A stretch of DNA of 32,873 bases. It comes from VFZN01 sp050249615. GTDB lineage: Bacteria; Acidobacteriota; Vicinamibacteria; Vicinamibacterales; UBA2999. Positions 21,483 through 28,964 of the stretch are shown here, piece after piece. The stretch is from NCBI GenBank assembly GCA_050249615.1, contig JBFWQE010000054.1:1-32873 (forward strand), read 5' to 3'. The notes under the pieces were generated by a model. It ran no database searches. It was given only the letters and a program-made list of their open reading frames with translations, and was not told the DNA's origin. The position numbers and the translations under genes are program-made. The number at the start of each line of letters is the position of its first letter. Positions within the stretch are counted from its first letter, which is position 1.

Positions 21483-23782
21483 AACCTCCACGTCGCGTTC
21501 ATGAACGCATTGCGCCCGGGCTCGGCTACCCGCATCCCTGACCGGAACGGATCCCGCTGATAGGACAGGTGCTCGACGTAGTACCGATCCAGCAGGTTGG
21601 CCACGCCCACGCTCACGGCAAAGGCTCCGGCGCGCACGCCCGCGTGCAGGTTCAGCACGAAATAGGACGGCGTCTCGGCCTCCCCGAGCGAGGTGTCCAC
21701 CTTCCGCTGCGCGGCGCTGCCGATCCCGCCCAGCTCGCCGAACGCGCGCCCGTTGTCGAAGCGTACCCGCGCCTGCGCGCGGAGGGGCGGCATCTCGGCG
21801 AGGTTGTTCCCCGTGGCGCCCGAAAGCGACGCCTGGTCGAAGGTGCCGCGCGTGTAGGAGACATCACCGGAGAAGGTGACGTTGGCGTGGAGCCTCGTGG
21901 AGCCGGTCACCTCGAAGCCGCGAAGCAGGGCGTCCACGTTGGCGAACGATCGCGCGGTCGTGTTCATCACGCCCGGTACCATGGCCACGCGGCGCGCCAT
22001 GTAGACCGCCACGTAGTTGTCGACACGGTTGACGAAGGCATTCACCGACAGCGAGTGCCCGCGGCCGTCGATCGTGACCGAGCCGTCGACGCCGGTGTTG
22101 CGCGTGGGCTCGAGGCCGGGGTTGCCCACCCAGTCGGTGCCCATGCGCCGCAGGCCGAAGAAGCGCTCGTTGCCTTCGGCGACGCGGGCGTTGTGCCCCA
22201 CGCCCGCCGCCAGCTGCACGGCCGGCGTGGCGCGGTAGGTCGCCTTCGCCCGGCCCGCCGGCAGCAGGTCGGTCCGCGACGTCGCGGTGGTGCCGTGATA
22301 GGCGGTGAAGAGCGCCAGGCTGGCCTTCTGCGCGTCGGCAGCGGACCGGATGTGGTCCAGTCGTCCCCCGACGTCAATGGCCGCCCGCGTCCCGACCGGT
22401 CGCTGGTACTCGGCGAAGACGCCAATCGTGTCGATGTTGACGTCGGGGATCGAGTACTGCGAGGCGTACGCCATGCCCGCCATCTGGGTGGTCGTCTGCC
22501 AGTTCCGGCGGAACGCCTCCGCGCCCATCGTGGTTCCGCCGGCAACCTGCGCCTCCGCGCGGGCGCCGAACGTGTTCGTCGCGGCGTCGGTGCCCATCGA
22601 GTAGGCCCGCGGCGCCGTGGAAGACGACACGCGGAGCTCGTCGGTCATCCAGTGATCCACGCGCGACCAGTACACGTCGGCCCGGATGGCCGACACGCGG
22701 GCCCCGGCCCGCGGCTGCTCGAAGCGCAGCGCGGCGCGGTCCGCGTTGTCGTACACCGCGTCCATCTGGAGGTACGGGTAGAGCATGTGGTCCGCCATCT
22801 GGCGCGTGTAGCTGGCCTCGAGCTGCCCGCCGCCGGACAGCCGCCAGGCAGCACGGCCCCACGCCGTCGAGGCCCTGAACGCCTCCGAGTCCACCTCCGC
22901 GGGCTTGTAGTTCGCCACCGCCGTGAACAGGTTCCCACGGCCGTCGGTGTACGGATCCGACCGGCGGAAGGAGTAGCCGCCCAGGACGGCGAGGCCCGGT
23001 CCCGCGTAGGAGGCCGTGCCCGATGGGTTCACGAACCCGAACGAGCCAACCGACAGCGACGGCGACGCGTGCCACCCATCCGCGGGCCTGCGCGTGACGA
23101 TGTTGACCAGGCCGCCCATGCTGCCCTGGTAGCGGACGTCGAAGGGCCCCTTGCCGACTTCGACCCGCTCGACCTCGGAGAAGTCCACGTGGAACGCGGG
23201 GGGATCCATACGATTCGGGCAGGCGCCGTACACGCGCTGGCCGTCGATGAGCACGTTCAGGTCGCGGCTCTGCAGCCCGCGCAGCACCACGTCGCTGGCG
23301 ATGGCGCCCTTCCGGAGCCGCCAGACGCCGGCGGTCTCGGCCAGCGCCTCGCCCACGTCGCGCGCCGCGCTCTCGCGGACCTCGGTCGCTTCGAGGCTGT
23401 CGCGCGGCATGGCGGCAGCCACCGTGACGTGCTCGCTCACGGCCGCGGGCGCCAGCGTGATGGTGACGCGATGAGTGGCGCCGGCCGGCACCACGACGGC
23501 GGAGACGATGCGGTGCTCGAACCCCGGGGCGTCGATGTGGATGTCGTACGCGCCGGCCAGGAGGCCGTCGAACAGGAAGGCGCCCAGTTCGTTACTGGCG
23601 CCACGCACCACGCGCCCCGACTCCAGGTGGGTGAGCGCAATGCTCGCCATCGGCAGGCGGGCGCCGTCGTGCGAGGTGATGGTGCCCGCGATGGACGCGG
23701 TGGTGGGCTGGGCAAGCGCAAGAGCGGGGACGAGCACGCACACGACGGCCACGGCCGCGTGGCGGCCCGGAACGCGGGACAT
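21479..23782 (-). CDS. OprC/NosA-like TonB-dependent copper receptor
   Basis: A 767-residue outer-membrane receptor. Signal peptide 1-24; residues 27-110 are a carboxypeptidase-regulatory-like domain (Acidobacteriota and Bacteroidota style); the plug follows at about 115-230 (DVVLRGLQSRDLNVLIDG, VEVGKGPFDVRYQGSMGGLVNI); the rest is a 22-strand barrel ending WRF. C188-P-N-R-M192 in GACPNRMDPP and H377-W-M379 in VDHWMTDELR match the CxxxM and HxM copper-binding residues known for Pseudomonas OprC. So copper import is likely. AGGAGG lies 8 bp before the ATG. The open frame continues upstream to 24496, but only through repeats and an IS remnant. Confidence 0.88.
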   Translation of the reverse strand: MSRVPGRHAAVAVVCVLVPALALAQPTTASIAGTITSHDGARLPMASIALTHLESGRVVRGASNELGAFLFDGLLAGAYDIHIDAPGFEHRIVSAVVVPAGATHRVTITLAPAAVSEHVTVAAAMPRDSLEATEVRESAARDVGEALAETAGVWRLRKGAIASDVVLRGLQSRDLNVLIDGQRVYGACPNRMDPPAFHVDFSEVERVEVGKGPFDVRYQGSMGGLVNIVTRRPADGWHASPSLSVGSFGFVNPSGTASYAGPGLAVLGGYSFRRSDPYTDGRGNLFTAVANYKPAEVDSEAFRASTAWGRAAWRLSGGGQLEASYTRQMADHMLYPYLQMDAVYDNADRAALRFEQPRAGARVSAIRADVYWSRVDHWMTDELRVSSSTAPRAYSMGTDAATNTFGARAEAQVAGGTTMGAEAFRRNWQTTTQMAGMAYASQYSIPDVNIDTIGVFAEYQRPVGTRAAIDVGGRLDHIRSAADAQKASLALFTAYHGTTATSRTDLLPAGRAKATYRATPAVQLAAGVGHNARVAEGNERFFGLRRMGTDWVGNPGLEPTRNTGVDGSVTIDGRGHSLSVNAFVNRVDNYVAVYMARRVAMVPGVMNTTARSFANVDALLRGFEVTGSTRLHANVTFSGDVSYTRGTFDQASLSGATGNNLAEMPPLRAQARVRFDNGRAFGELGGIGSAAQRKVDTSLGEAETPSYFVLNLHAGVRAGAFAVSVGVANLLDRYYVEHLSYQRDPFRSGMRVAEPGRNAFMNATWRF

Positions 23783-23847
23783 TGGACTGCCTCCTGGGGA
23801 CAACTCAGGGTAGAACCCCAGTTCGGTGATGTCGATGCGACACGTTG

Positions 23848-23980
23848 TCGCAGACGCAGATGGAACGCAGATGGAACGCAGATGAACGCAGATGAACGCA
23901 GATGGCGCAGATGAACGCAGATGACGCAGATGGAACGCAGATGAACGCAGATGAACGCAGATGACGTAGATGACGTAGAG
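23848..23980. repeat. ACGCAGATGGA / ACGCAGATGA array, about 12 units
   Basis: Ten- and eleven-bp units on the + strand, with two diverged TGACGTAGA units at the right end. It lies 65-200 bp upstream of the TonB receptor start, so it could sit in or above its promoter. Confidence 0.9.
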
Positions 23981-24009
23981 GGGCTCAGCCAGAAGCAGAT
24001 GGTGAGGGG

Positions 24010-24430
24010 TGTCAGTGCCGGTGGCAAATCTGACAATTGTGCCGGGTGAAGAACTGCAGCGAGGGGAGGCGCGATGTTCGGACGGGAGGCACGGATGCTT
24101 CTCGCCCCCCGTCCCCACTAATTGCGACGCGTACGAACCGAAGATCTCGCCCCATTCCTCGAAGCCTTTGCTGGAGGTCAGCACCGTTGAGGCGTGCTCG
24201 TACCGGCGCGTCATCAGCTGGAAGAAGAGCATGGCGCCGGCAACAGCTACCGAATGCGTCAGCACACCGAGCTCTGGCAGACCCTCCACGGGCACCAGGA
24301 CGCCGATCCGGTGACCAATCGTCGGCGCCCCGGCAGGAGGTGTCGACAAACCGAGGCTCGTCCCCTCCCGACCTGTCAGATTTTCGGTCGGCGAAACTGT
24401 CAGATTTCCAGTCGGCGTTGATAAGGGGTT
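24010..24430. mobile_element. istB: scrambled IS21-family remnant (istB pieces and ends)
   Basis: Minus strand 24137-24240 encodes an IstB segment (AMLFFQLMTRRYEHASTVLT, then SSKGFEEWGEIFG). Plus strand from 24239 encodes the IstB C-terminus (GNSYRMRQHTELWQTLH). The two are head to head, though in intact IstB they follow each other on one strand, so an inversion and a deletion have occurred. TGTCAGATTTTCGGTCGGCG and TGTCAGATTTCCAGTCGGCG at 24373-24417 are the tandem end repeats typical of IS21 elements; TGTCAGTGCCGG and AATCTGACA at 24010-24035 suggest the other end. No istA. It is inactive. Confidence 0.75.
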
Positions 24431-24539
24431 CGGCTCAGGCAGCGCGGGGCGTGTGTCTGGCCGCCGATTGTGGGCGGTCCCCGCTCCGGGCACCATGGTG
24501 AGTCCCCCTCACGATTGGCGCCCCCGGAGACCCACCTGC

Positions 24540-24928
24540 GGCCCATCCGCGGCCGGTCTTGAGCATCTGCGGTCCACCTGCGGCCGGTGTTGCCTATCTG
24601 GGGCCCATCTGCGGCTGCTGTTGCTTATCTGCGGCCCATCTGCGGCCGGTGTTGCTCATCTGCGGCCCATCTGTGGCCAGTGTTGCTCATCTGCGGCCCA
24701 TCTGTGGCCGGTGCTGCTCATCTGCGCCCATCTGCGGCCGGTGCTGCTCATCTGCGCCCATCTGCGGCCGGTGTTGCTCATCTGCGGCCCATCTGCGGCC
24801 GGTGTTGCTCATCTGCGGCCCATCTGTGGCCGGTGTTGCTCATCTGCGGCCCATCTGCGGCTGGTGTTGATCATCTGCGCCCATCTGCGGCCGGTGTTGA
24901 TCATCTGCAGCCCATCTGCGTCATCGGT
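24540..24928. repeat. minisatellite, about 12 tandem copies of 30-31 bp
   Basis: Units GTTGCTCATCTGCGG then CCCATCTGCGGCCGGT repeat without gaps; 30-bp variants lack one G. Point variants (CTGTGG, CCAGT, GTTGAT) differ between copies. The unit is built from two CATCTGCGG 9-mers, tying it to the other CGCAGATG arrays. It ends on the TGA of the phosphatase gene, whose junction reads TGACGCAGATGGG. It contains no stop codons on the + strand, which creates false long frames. Confidence 0.92.
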
Positions 24929-26480
24929 GCCAACCGTATCTGAGTTCGTCCTCGCTGAAGGCGGCCCGGAAGTACGGCTCGGCCTCGAGCATCGTCGTGA
25001 TGTCTTTCCACGTGAGGCCGAGGGCGCGGAGCCGGTCGGCGTCCATGAAGATCTGGCTGTTGGCCGCGTCGCCGTAGTAGGTGACCAGCTTCCTCTCGAC
25101 CGGGTCGAAGCGGTCGTGGATGCGGGCCACGATGTCCTCCGTGTAGTGCCGCCGCCCCGCCTCCGGCTCGGCCGGCATGCCGTGATCCGCCGTGATCGCG
25201 AGCAACCGGCCGTTCGGGCCGGCCTTGCGGTCGAGGACCTCGAGCAGCCGCGCGACCTGGCGATCCAGCTCTGCCATCTCCTCGCGCATCTCGGGCGCGT
25301 CGGGGCCGTAGGCGTGCCCCACGTAGTCCGGGCCCTTCATGTTCACGAACAGGAGGTCGGTGATGTCGTCCGCCCCGAACGCCTCGCGCGTGGCGACCTC
25401 AACCAGCGCCTGCCCCTCGAAGCGCTGGAACAGGCTCGACGCGCGGAACTTCGACGGATCCGAGATGTCGTGGCCCATCCACGTGCCGCCCGCCTCCGTC
25501 CAGAACGCCTTGCCGTTGATGGCCTTCAGGTAGTCGGGCATCGCGTAGCACTCGGCGTTGGTCTCCCACCCCGCGTCGCGCGTGCTGTAGCTGGCTGCGA
25601 TGATCTTGCGGCCGTTCACCAGGCAGGAGCCGCGGCCCACCAGGCCGGCCGTCGCGCGGATGGCGCCCCCCTGGCCGACGATGATGGCCTTGCCGTCGGT
25701 GGTCAGGTTCCACACGTCCGCGAGCGTCAGCGCCATCAGCTCGCGCGGGTCCAGCCCGGCGTAGGCCGGCTGCGGGCGCCGGGTCACCCGGTTGAAGATC
25801 GTATTGGCCGCCAGCCCGTGGATGCGCGGGTCGGTGCCGGTGCCGATCGTCGCGTGGCCGACGCTGGTGAGCGTGGGCAGATAGTCGATGCGCGTGTTCG
25901 AGAACCACGCGCCCTCGCGGCGCAGGCGCGTGAGGGTGGGCATCACCTCGGCGTAGGTGTCGAAGTAGTCGGCGCGCATGCCGTCGAAGACGAGCAGTGC
26001 GACGACCCGCGGACGTCGCGAGGTGTCGATGGCCTCGCTCAGCACGCGGCCCGTCATGGAGGCCATGTGAGGCGCTCCGATCGCCGCCCCGAGCGTGGGC
26101 GCGACGTCCTGTTGGCGCGTGGGCTCGCGATAATGGCCCGGCTTGACGAACGGCGCGCCGTGCAGCAGCAGTGGGATGTGCACGTCGGCGTCCCACGGCG
26201 AACCGTGCATGAAGCCGTACAAGGGGTCGCGGTCGGTGATGACGTCACCCTCGCGAGGCACGACGAAGATCTGGCCGCTGCGGCCAGGGTAGTAGCCGCG
26301 GGCGAACATCTCCAGCCAGCGCTCTCGTTCGGTGGCCGGCCTGCTCTCCGGGACGGCGGTCCCCGGCGCGGGCGCCGTTGCCGGGGTGGTTCGGGGGGCA
26401 GTGGCGCACGCGTCGAGCGCGAGCACCACGGTCAAGGCGGTCACCAGGCGGAGAGCGCCGGGTCGGGACGGGATCGGCAT
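24921..26480 (-). CDS. circularly permuted alkaline-phosphatase-superfamily lipoprotein
   Basis: A 519-residue protein of the PF01663 (type I phosphodiesterase/alkaline phosphatase) kind with an unusual order. After a lipoprotein-like signal (C25), residues 50-152 contain GYYPGRSGQIFVVPREGD, HGSPWDADVHIPLLLHG and DVAPTLGAAIG, then GRVLSEAID. In relatives this is the C-terminal part with the last metal His (here H92). Only then come the usual N-terminal motifs: VFDGMRADYF (D166), TSVGHATIGTGTDP (nucleophile T205) and IHGLAANTIF, followed by the metal-site DYVGHAYGPD and ITADHGMP. The protein ends at FRAAFSEDELRYGWHR, exactly where relatives lead into the GYxxGRSG segment. Start ATG 26480 gives the signal; no Shine-Dalgarno. 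Substrate unknown, probably phosphate esters. Confidence 0.85.
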   Translation of the reverse strand: MPIPSRPGALRLVTALTVVLALDACATAPRTTPATAPAPGTAVPESRPATERERWLEMFARGYYPGRSGQIFVVPREGDVITDRDPLYGFMHGSPWDADVHIPLLLHGAPFVKPGHYREPTRQQDVAPTLGAAIGAPHMASMTGRVLSEAIDTSRRPRVVALLVFDGMRADYFDTYAEVMPTLTRLRREGAWFSNTRIDYLPTLTSVGHATIGTGTDPRIHGLAANTIFNRVTRRPQPAYAGLDPRELMALTLADVWNLTTDGKAIIVGQGGAIRATAGLVGRGSCLVNGRKIIAASYSTRDAGWETNAECYAMPDYLKAINGKAFWTEAGGTWMGHDISDPSKFRASSLFQRFEGQALVEVATREAFGADDITDLLFVNMKGPDYVGHAYGPDAPEMREEMAELDRQVARLLEVLDRKAGPNGRLLAITADHGMPAEPEAGRRHYTEDIVARIHDRFDPVERKLVTYYGDAANSQIFMDADRLRALGLTWKDITTMLEAEPYFRAAFSEDELRYGWHR

Positions 26481-26542
26481 ACGATGGAGGAAGGAACCAG
26501 CCAGAAACGTATCATGGCCGGCCCCAGCGAGGTGACGCTGAG

Positions 26543-26965
26543 ATGACGAGACGATTTGCACGACAGGCGACAGGTCTATTGGGGGCCGGGGCAATCCTGC
26601 TGTGGGCCGTCGGCGGCGCGGCCGGCGCGGCGCAGCCCGCGCGATCGGTGAACGACGGTGTCTACACGACGGCGCAGGCCGAGCGGGGCGCGAAGATCTT
26701 CGACAAGACCTGCACGGCCTGCCACGACACGGCTCGGTTCACCGGGGCGGAGTTCACGTCGGCGTGGACGGGTCTGCCCCTGAAGGGCTTGTTCGACGCC
26801 GTTCAGACGATGCCCGAGGACAACCCGGGGAGCCTCCCACCGCAGGAGTACGCCGATATCATCGCGTTCTTCCTGCAGTTGAACCAGTACAAGCCCGGCG
26901 AGAGCGAGCTCATGGGGAACGCCGAAGCCATGGGCGCCGTTGCCATGGAGGCTCGCAAGCCCTGA
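26543..26965 (+). CDS. secreted monohaem cytochrome c
   Basis: A 140-residue class I cytochrome c. Signal peptide 1-29 (ending GAAGAAQ), haem motif CTACH preceded by GAKIFDKTC, and a distal Met candidate in TMPEDNPGSLPPQEYADIIAFFLQ, the usual helix and Met-loop arrangement. It would carry electrons in the periplasm, with no obvious partner beside it. GAGG lies about 10 bp before ATG 26543. It is divergent from the permuted phosphatase gene (62-bp gap) and precedes a GT-C glycosyltransferase. Confidence 0.92.
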   Translation: MTRRFARQATGLLGAGAILLWAVGGAAGAAQPARSVNDGVYTTAQAERGAKIFDKTCTACHDTARFTGAEFTSAWTGLPLKGLFDAVQTMPEDNPGSLPPQEYADIIAFFLQLNQYKPGESELMGNAEAMGAVAMEARKP

Positions 26966-27019
26966 GCGCCAGCGGTTGAGGTAGGATCGGCCAACGGTCC
27001 GCCTCGCTACGACCGACCC

Positions 27020-28591
27020 ATGGCCGATCCCACACCAGGCGCGGCGTCCTCGGCACCCCTCGATCGGCTGTACGCCGGCGCGCTGGCGTTGGCCGATTGG
27101 CTGAACGCTCACCGGTCGGCCGTGCTGGCGCTCGGTGCGCCGGCGGTCCTGCTCGCCATCGTCGGCGTCAACCGGTTCGTCCTGGTCGGTTTCCCGAACT
27201 CGGGCGACGAGTACGTCTACCTCTATCAAGCCGAGACGATGGCGGCCGGACGCCTGTGGAACCCGGCCCCGGCGCCTGCGGCACTCTTCCAGTTCAGCTA
27301 CATCGTCCAGGAGCCCGGACGGGCGTACGGAAGCTTTCCGTTCGGGTGGCCGCTGATGCTCGCCCTGGGCCTGTCGCTGGGGCTGCCGGCATGGCTCGTG
27401 AACCCGCTGCTCGGCACTCTCACGCTTGGCCTGGTCTGGTGGCTCGGGACGCGCCTTTACAGCCCGCGAGTGGGTGCGCTCGCGGCACTGCTGGTCGGCA
27501 TGACGCCGTTCTTCGTGTTCAACGCCGCCTCGTATTTCTCGCATACGGCATGCGGAGTCCTGCTCCTGGCTGCGGCGTGCGTGGCAGCGCGGCCCGATCG
27601 TTCGCCCGCCTGGGTACCGCTGACGGTGGGCCTGCTGGTGGGGTGGGCCGTGGTCACGCGCTACTTCACCGGCGCGGTGTGCGCGGTGCCCATTGCGCTG
27701 CTGCTCCTGCGTTCCGGCGTGTCACGTCCCCGGACCCTGCTGCTCTTCGCGCTCGGCGGGCTGCCGTGGCTCGTGGCGCTGCTGGCGTACAACGAGGCCC
27801 TCACGGGCAGCCCGTGGCGGCTCACGCTCACGCCGATCACGGCGTCGCTCTGGTTCAGGGGCGGCTTCCTGCTTCGCGGCGCCGACATCCTCGCGAGCCA
27901 CATCGCCCGGCACGTTCTCTGGACCCCGCCCGCGCTGATCGCCGTGTACCTGGTCTACCTGCGCGCGGCGCCGCGCGAGACGCGTCGGGGCGCGATCGAG
28001 TGGACCCTGGTCCTGATGGCCGTGACGATGTACTTCTACGTGGAACGCGGCGGCAACCAGTACGGGCCGCGGTTTCATTACGAAGCCTTCCTGTTCCTCG
28101 TGCCCTTCGCCGCCGCGAACGTGTTTCGGCGCGTGTCGCTGATCGCCGCGCCGCGTCTCGACCGCCTGGTTTTTGGCGGCGTCGCGGCCAGTGTGGCGGT
28201 GATGCCGGTGTCCTTCGGCGTGCACGCCGCGCTCGAGCGCGAGGTGATCCGCGAGCGGTCGGACGTCTATGCCGATGCGAAGGCCGCGCGGCTCAGCAAC
28301 GCGCTGGTCCTGGTGGGGGGGCGCGTCGGCAGCGACCGATCGATGTCCGCGCAGGACCTCACGCGGAACGGCATCGACTACAACGCGAGCGTGCTCTACG
28401 GCCTCGATCCGGGACCGGCCGCGCACTGCCTGCCGGGTGCCCGGCTGCCGGGGCGCACGACCTACCTCTACGTGTGGGACCACATCGAGGAGGACGGCGA
28501 GTTGAGGCGGGTGGCCTGCCCGTCGCCGTCGAGGCCGTCCGAGGGCGCGCCGGTCACACCGGGGGACGCACCCGCGTCGCGCCGCGGATAG
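27020..28591 (+). CDS. polytopic GT-C glycosyltransferase-like membrane protein
   Basis: A 523-residue protein with about ten hydrophobic segments. The first periplasmic loop contains GDEYVYLYQAE, the acidic motif expected of the GT-C fold of the ArnT/PMT (glycosyltransferase 39) group, and later WPLMLALGL and YFSHTACGVLLLA helices; a large C-terminal soluble tail (about 420-523) follows. Members transfer sugars from polyprenyl phosphate donors to lipids or proteins. Acceptor and donor are unknown. It starts 54 bp after the cytochrome stop and may be co-transcribed. Confidence 0.8.
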   Translation: MADPTPGAASSAPLDRLYAGALALADWLNAHRSAVLALGAPAVLLAIVGVNRFVLVGFPNSGDEYVYLYQAETMAAGRLWNPAPAPAALFQFSYIVQEPGRAYGSFPFGWPLMLALGLSLGLPAWLVNPLLGTLTLGLVWWLGTRLYSPRVGALAALLVGMTPFFVFNAASYFSHTACGVLLLAAACVAARPDRSPAWVPLTVGLLVGWAVVTRYFTGAVCAVPIALLLLRSGVSRPRTLLLFALGGLPWLVALLAYNEALTGSPWRLTLTPITASLWFRGGFLLRGADILASHIARHVLWTPPALIAVYLVYLRAAPRETRRGAIEWTLVLMAVTMYFYVERGGNQYGPRFHYEAFLFLVPFAAANVFRRVSLIAAPRLDRLVFGGVAASVAVMPVSFGVHAALEREVIRERSDVYADAKAARLSNALVLVGGRVGSDRSMSAQDLTRNGIDYNASVLYGLDPGPAAHCLPGARLPGRTTYLYVWDHIEEDGELRRVACPSPSRPSEGAPVTPGDAPASRRG

Positions 28592-28811
28592 CAGGTCCAC
28601 GGCTCGCGAGAAAGGCTGCCTCAGAGATGACCGATGTCTCGACGGCCGCGACCTGCAGGGTCGGCGCAGGGCCATGGATCCGCGGAAATCAGGCACACAC
28701 CGGTCCGGCCCGCGCCTGGCGTCGTTCTTGCTGAACTGATGGTATCCAGCACGGCGGCTGCCGCATCGCGGCGGTCGGCCCGCCGGCTCCCCCGGCGGGT
28801 GCGTGCGGGGG
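28592..28811. other. intergenic, no gene recognised
   Basis: No convincing gene. A 35-codon frame from ATG 28627 has no Shine-Dalgarno or similarity. A GC hairpin, CCCGCCGG paired with CCGGCGGG, lies near 28780-28802 before the terminator. Function unclear. Confidence 0.4.
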
Positions 28812-28852
28812 AAGGGCGGCGCCCCGGCATTCGGGGTCCCGCCCTTTCGTTT
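28812..28852 (+). terminator. Rho-independent terminator
   Basis: AAGGGCGGcGCCCCG pairs with CGGGGtCCCGCCCTT over a GCATT loop, followed by TTTCGTTTG. This is the clearest intrinsic terminator in the window. It lies about 220 bp after the glycosyltransferase stop and just before the icd promoter. Confidence 0.75.
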
Positions 28853-28865
28853 GTACCCCCCGCGC

Positions 28866-28871
28866 TATAAT
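28866..28871 (+). promoter_or_regulatory. -10 (TATAAT) of the icd gene
   Basis: A consensus TATAAT right after the terminator, about 94 bp before the icd start, with a GC-rich leader. A -35 at the expected distance is not clear because it would overlap the terminator tail. Confidence 0.55.
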
Positions 28872-28964
28872 TCGCTGTTTATTCCAGCCGGAAGGATCGC
28901 GGACCGTGCGGCCCGCCCGCGAGGGGCGGCGCCGGGGGCGCCGGCTCACCGAAGGAGCATGCGA

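Noticed and set aside
23783..24496. Upstream extension of the TonB receptor to a 1005-residue protein
   Set aside because: The extension encodes a CGCAGATG array and an istB fragment; a signal peptide and AGGAGG mark ATG 23782 as the start.
24540..24928. CRISPR array
   Set aside because: Units are contiguous and nearly identical over their full 31 bp; there are no unique spacers and no cas genes.
24453..26546. A 697-codon + strand frame over the minisatellite and the phosphatase gene
   Set aside because: The repeat has no stop codons and the rest is antisense to a clear gene; the translation is low complexity without similarity.
28627..28734. Small frame of 35 codons before the terminator
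   Set aside because: No ribosome-binding site, no hydrophobic or conserved pattern, and the region is GC-rich where short open frames are common.
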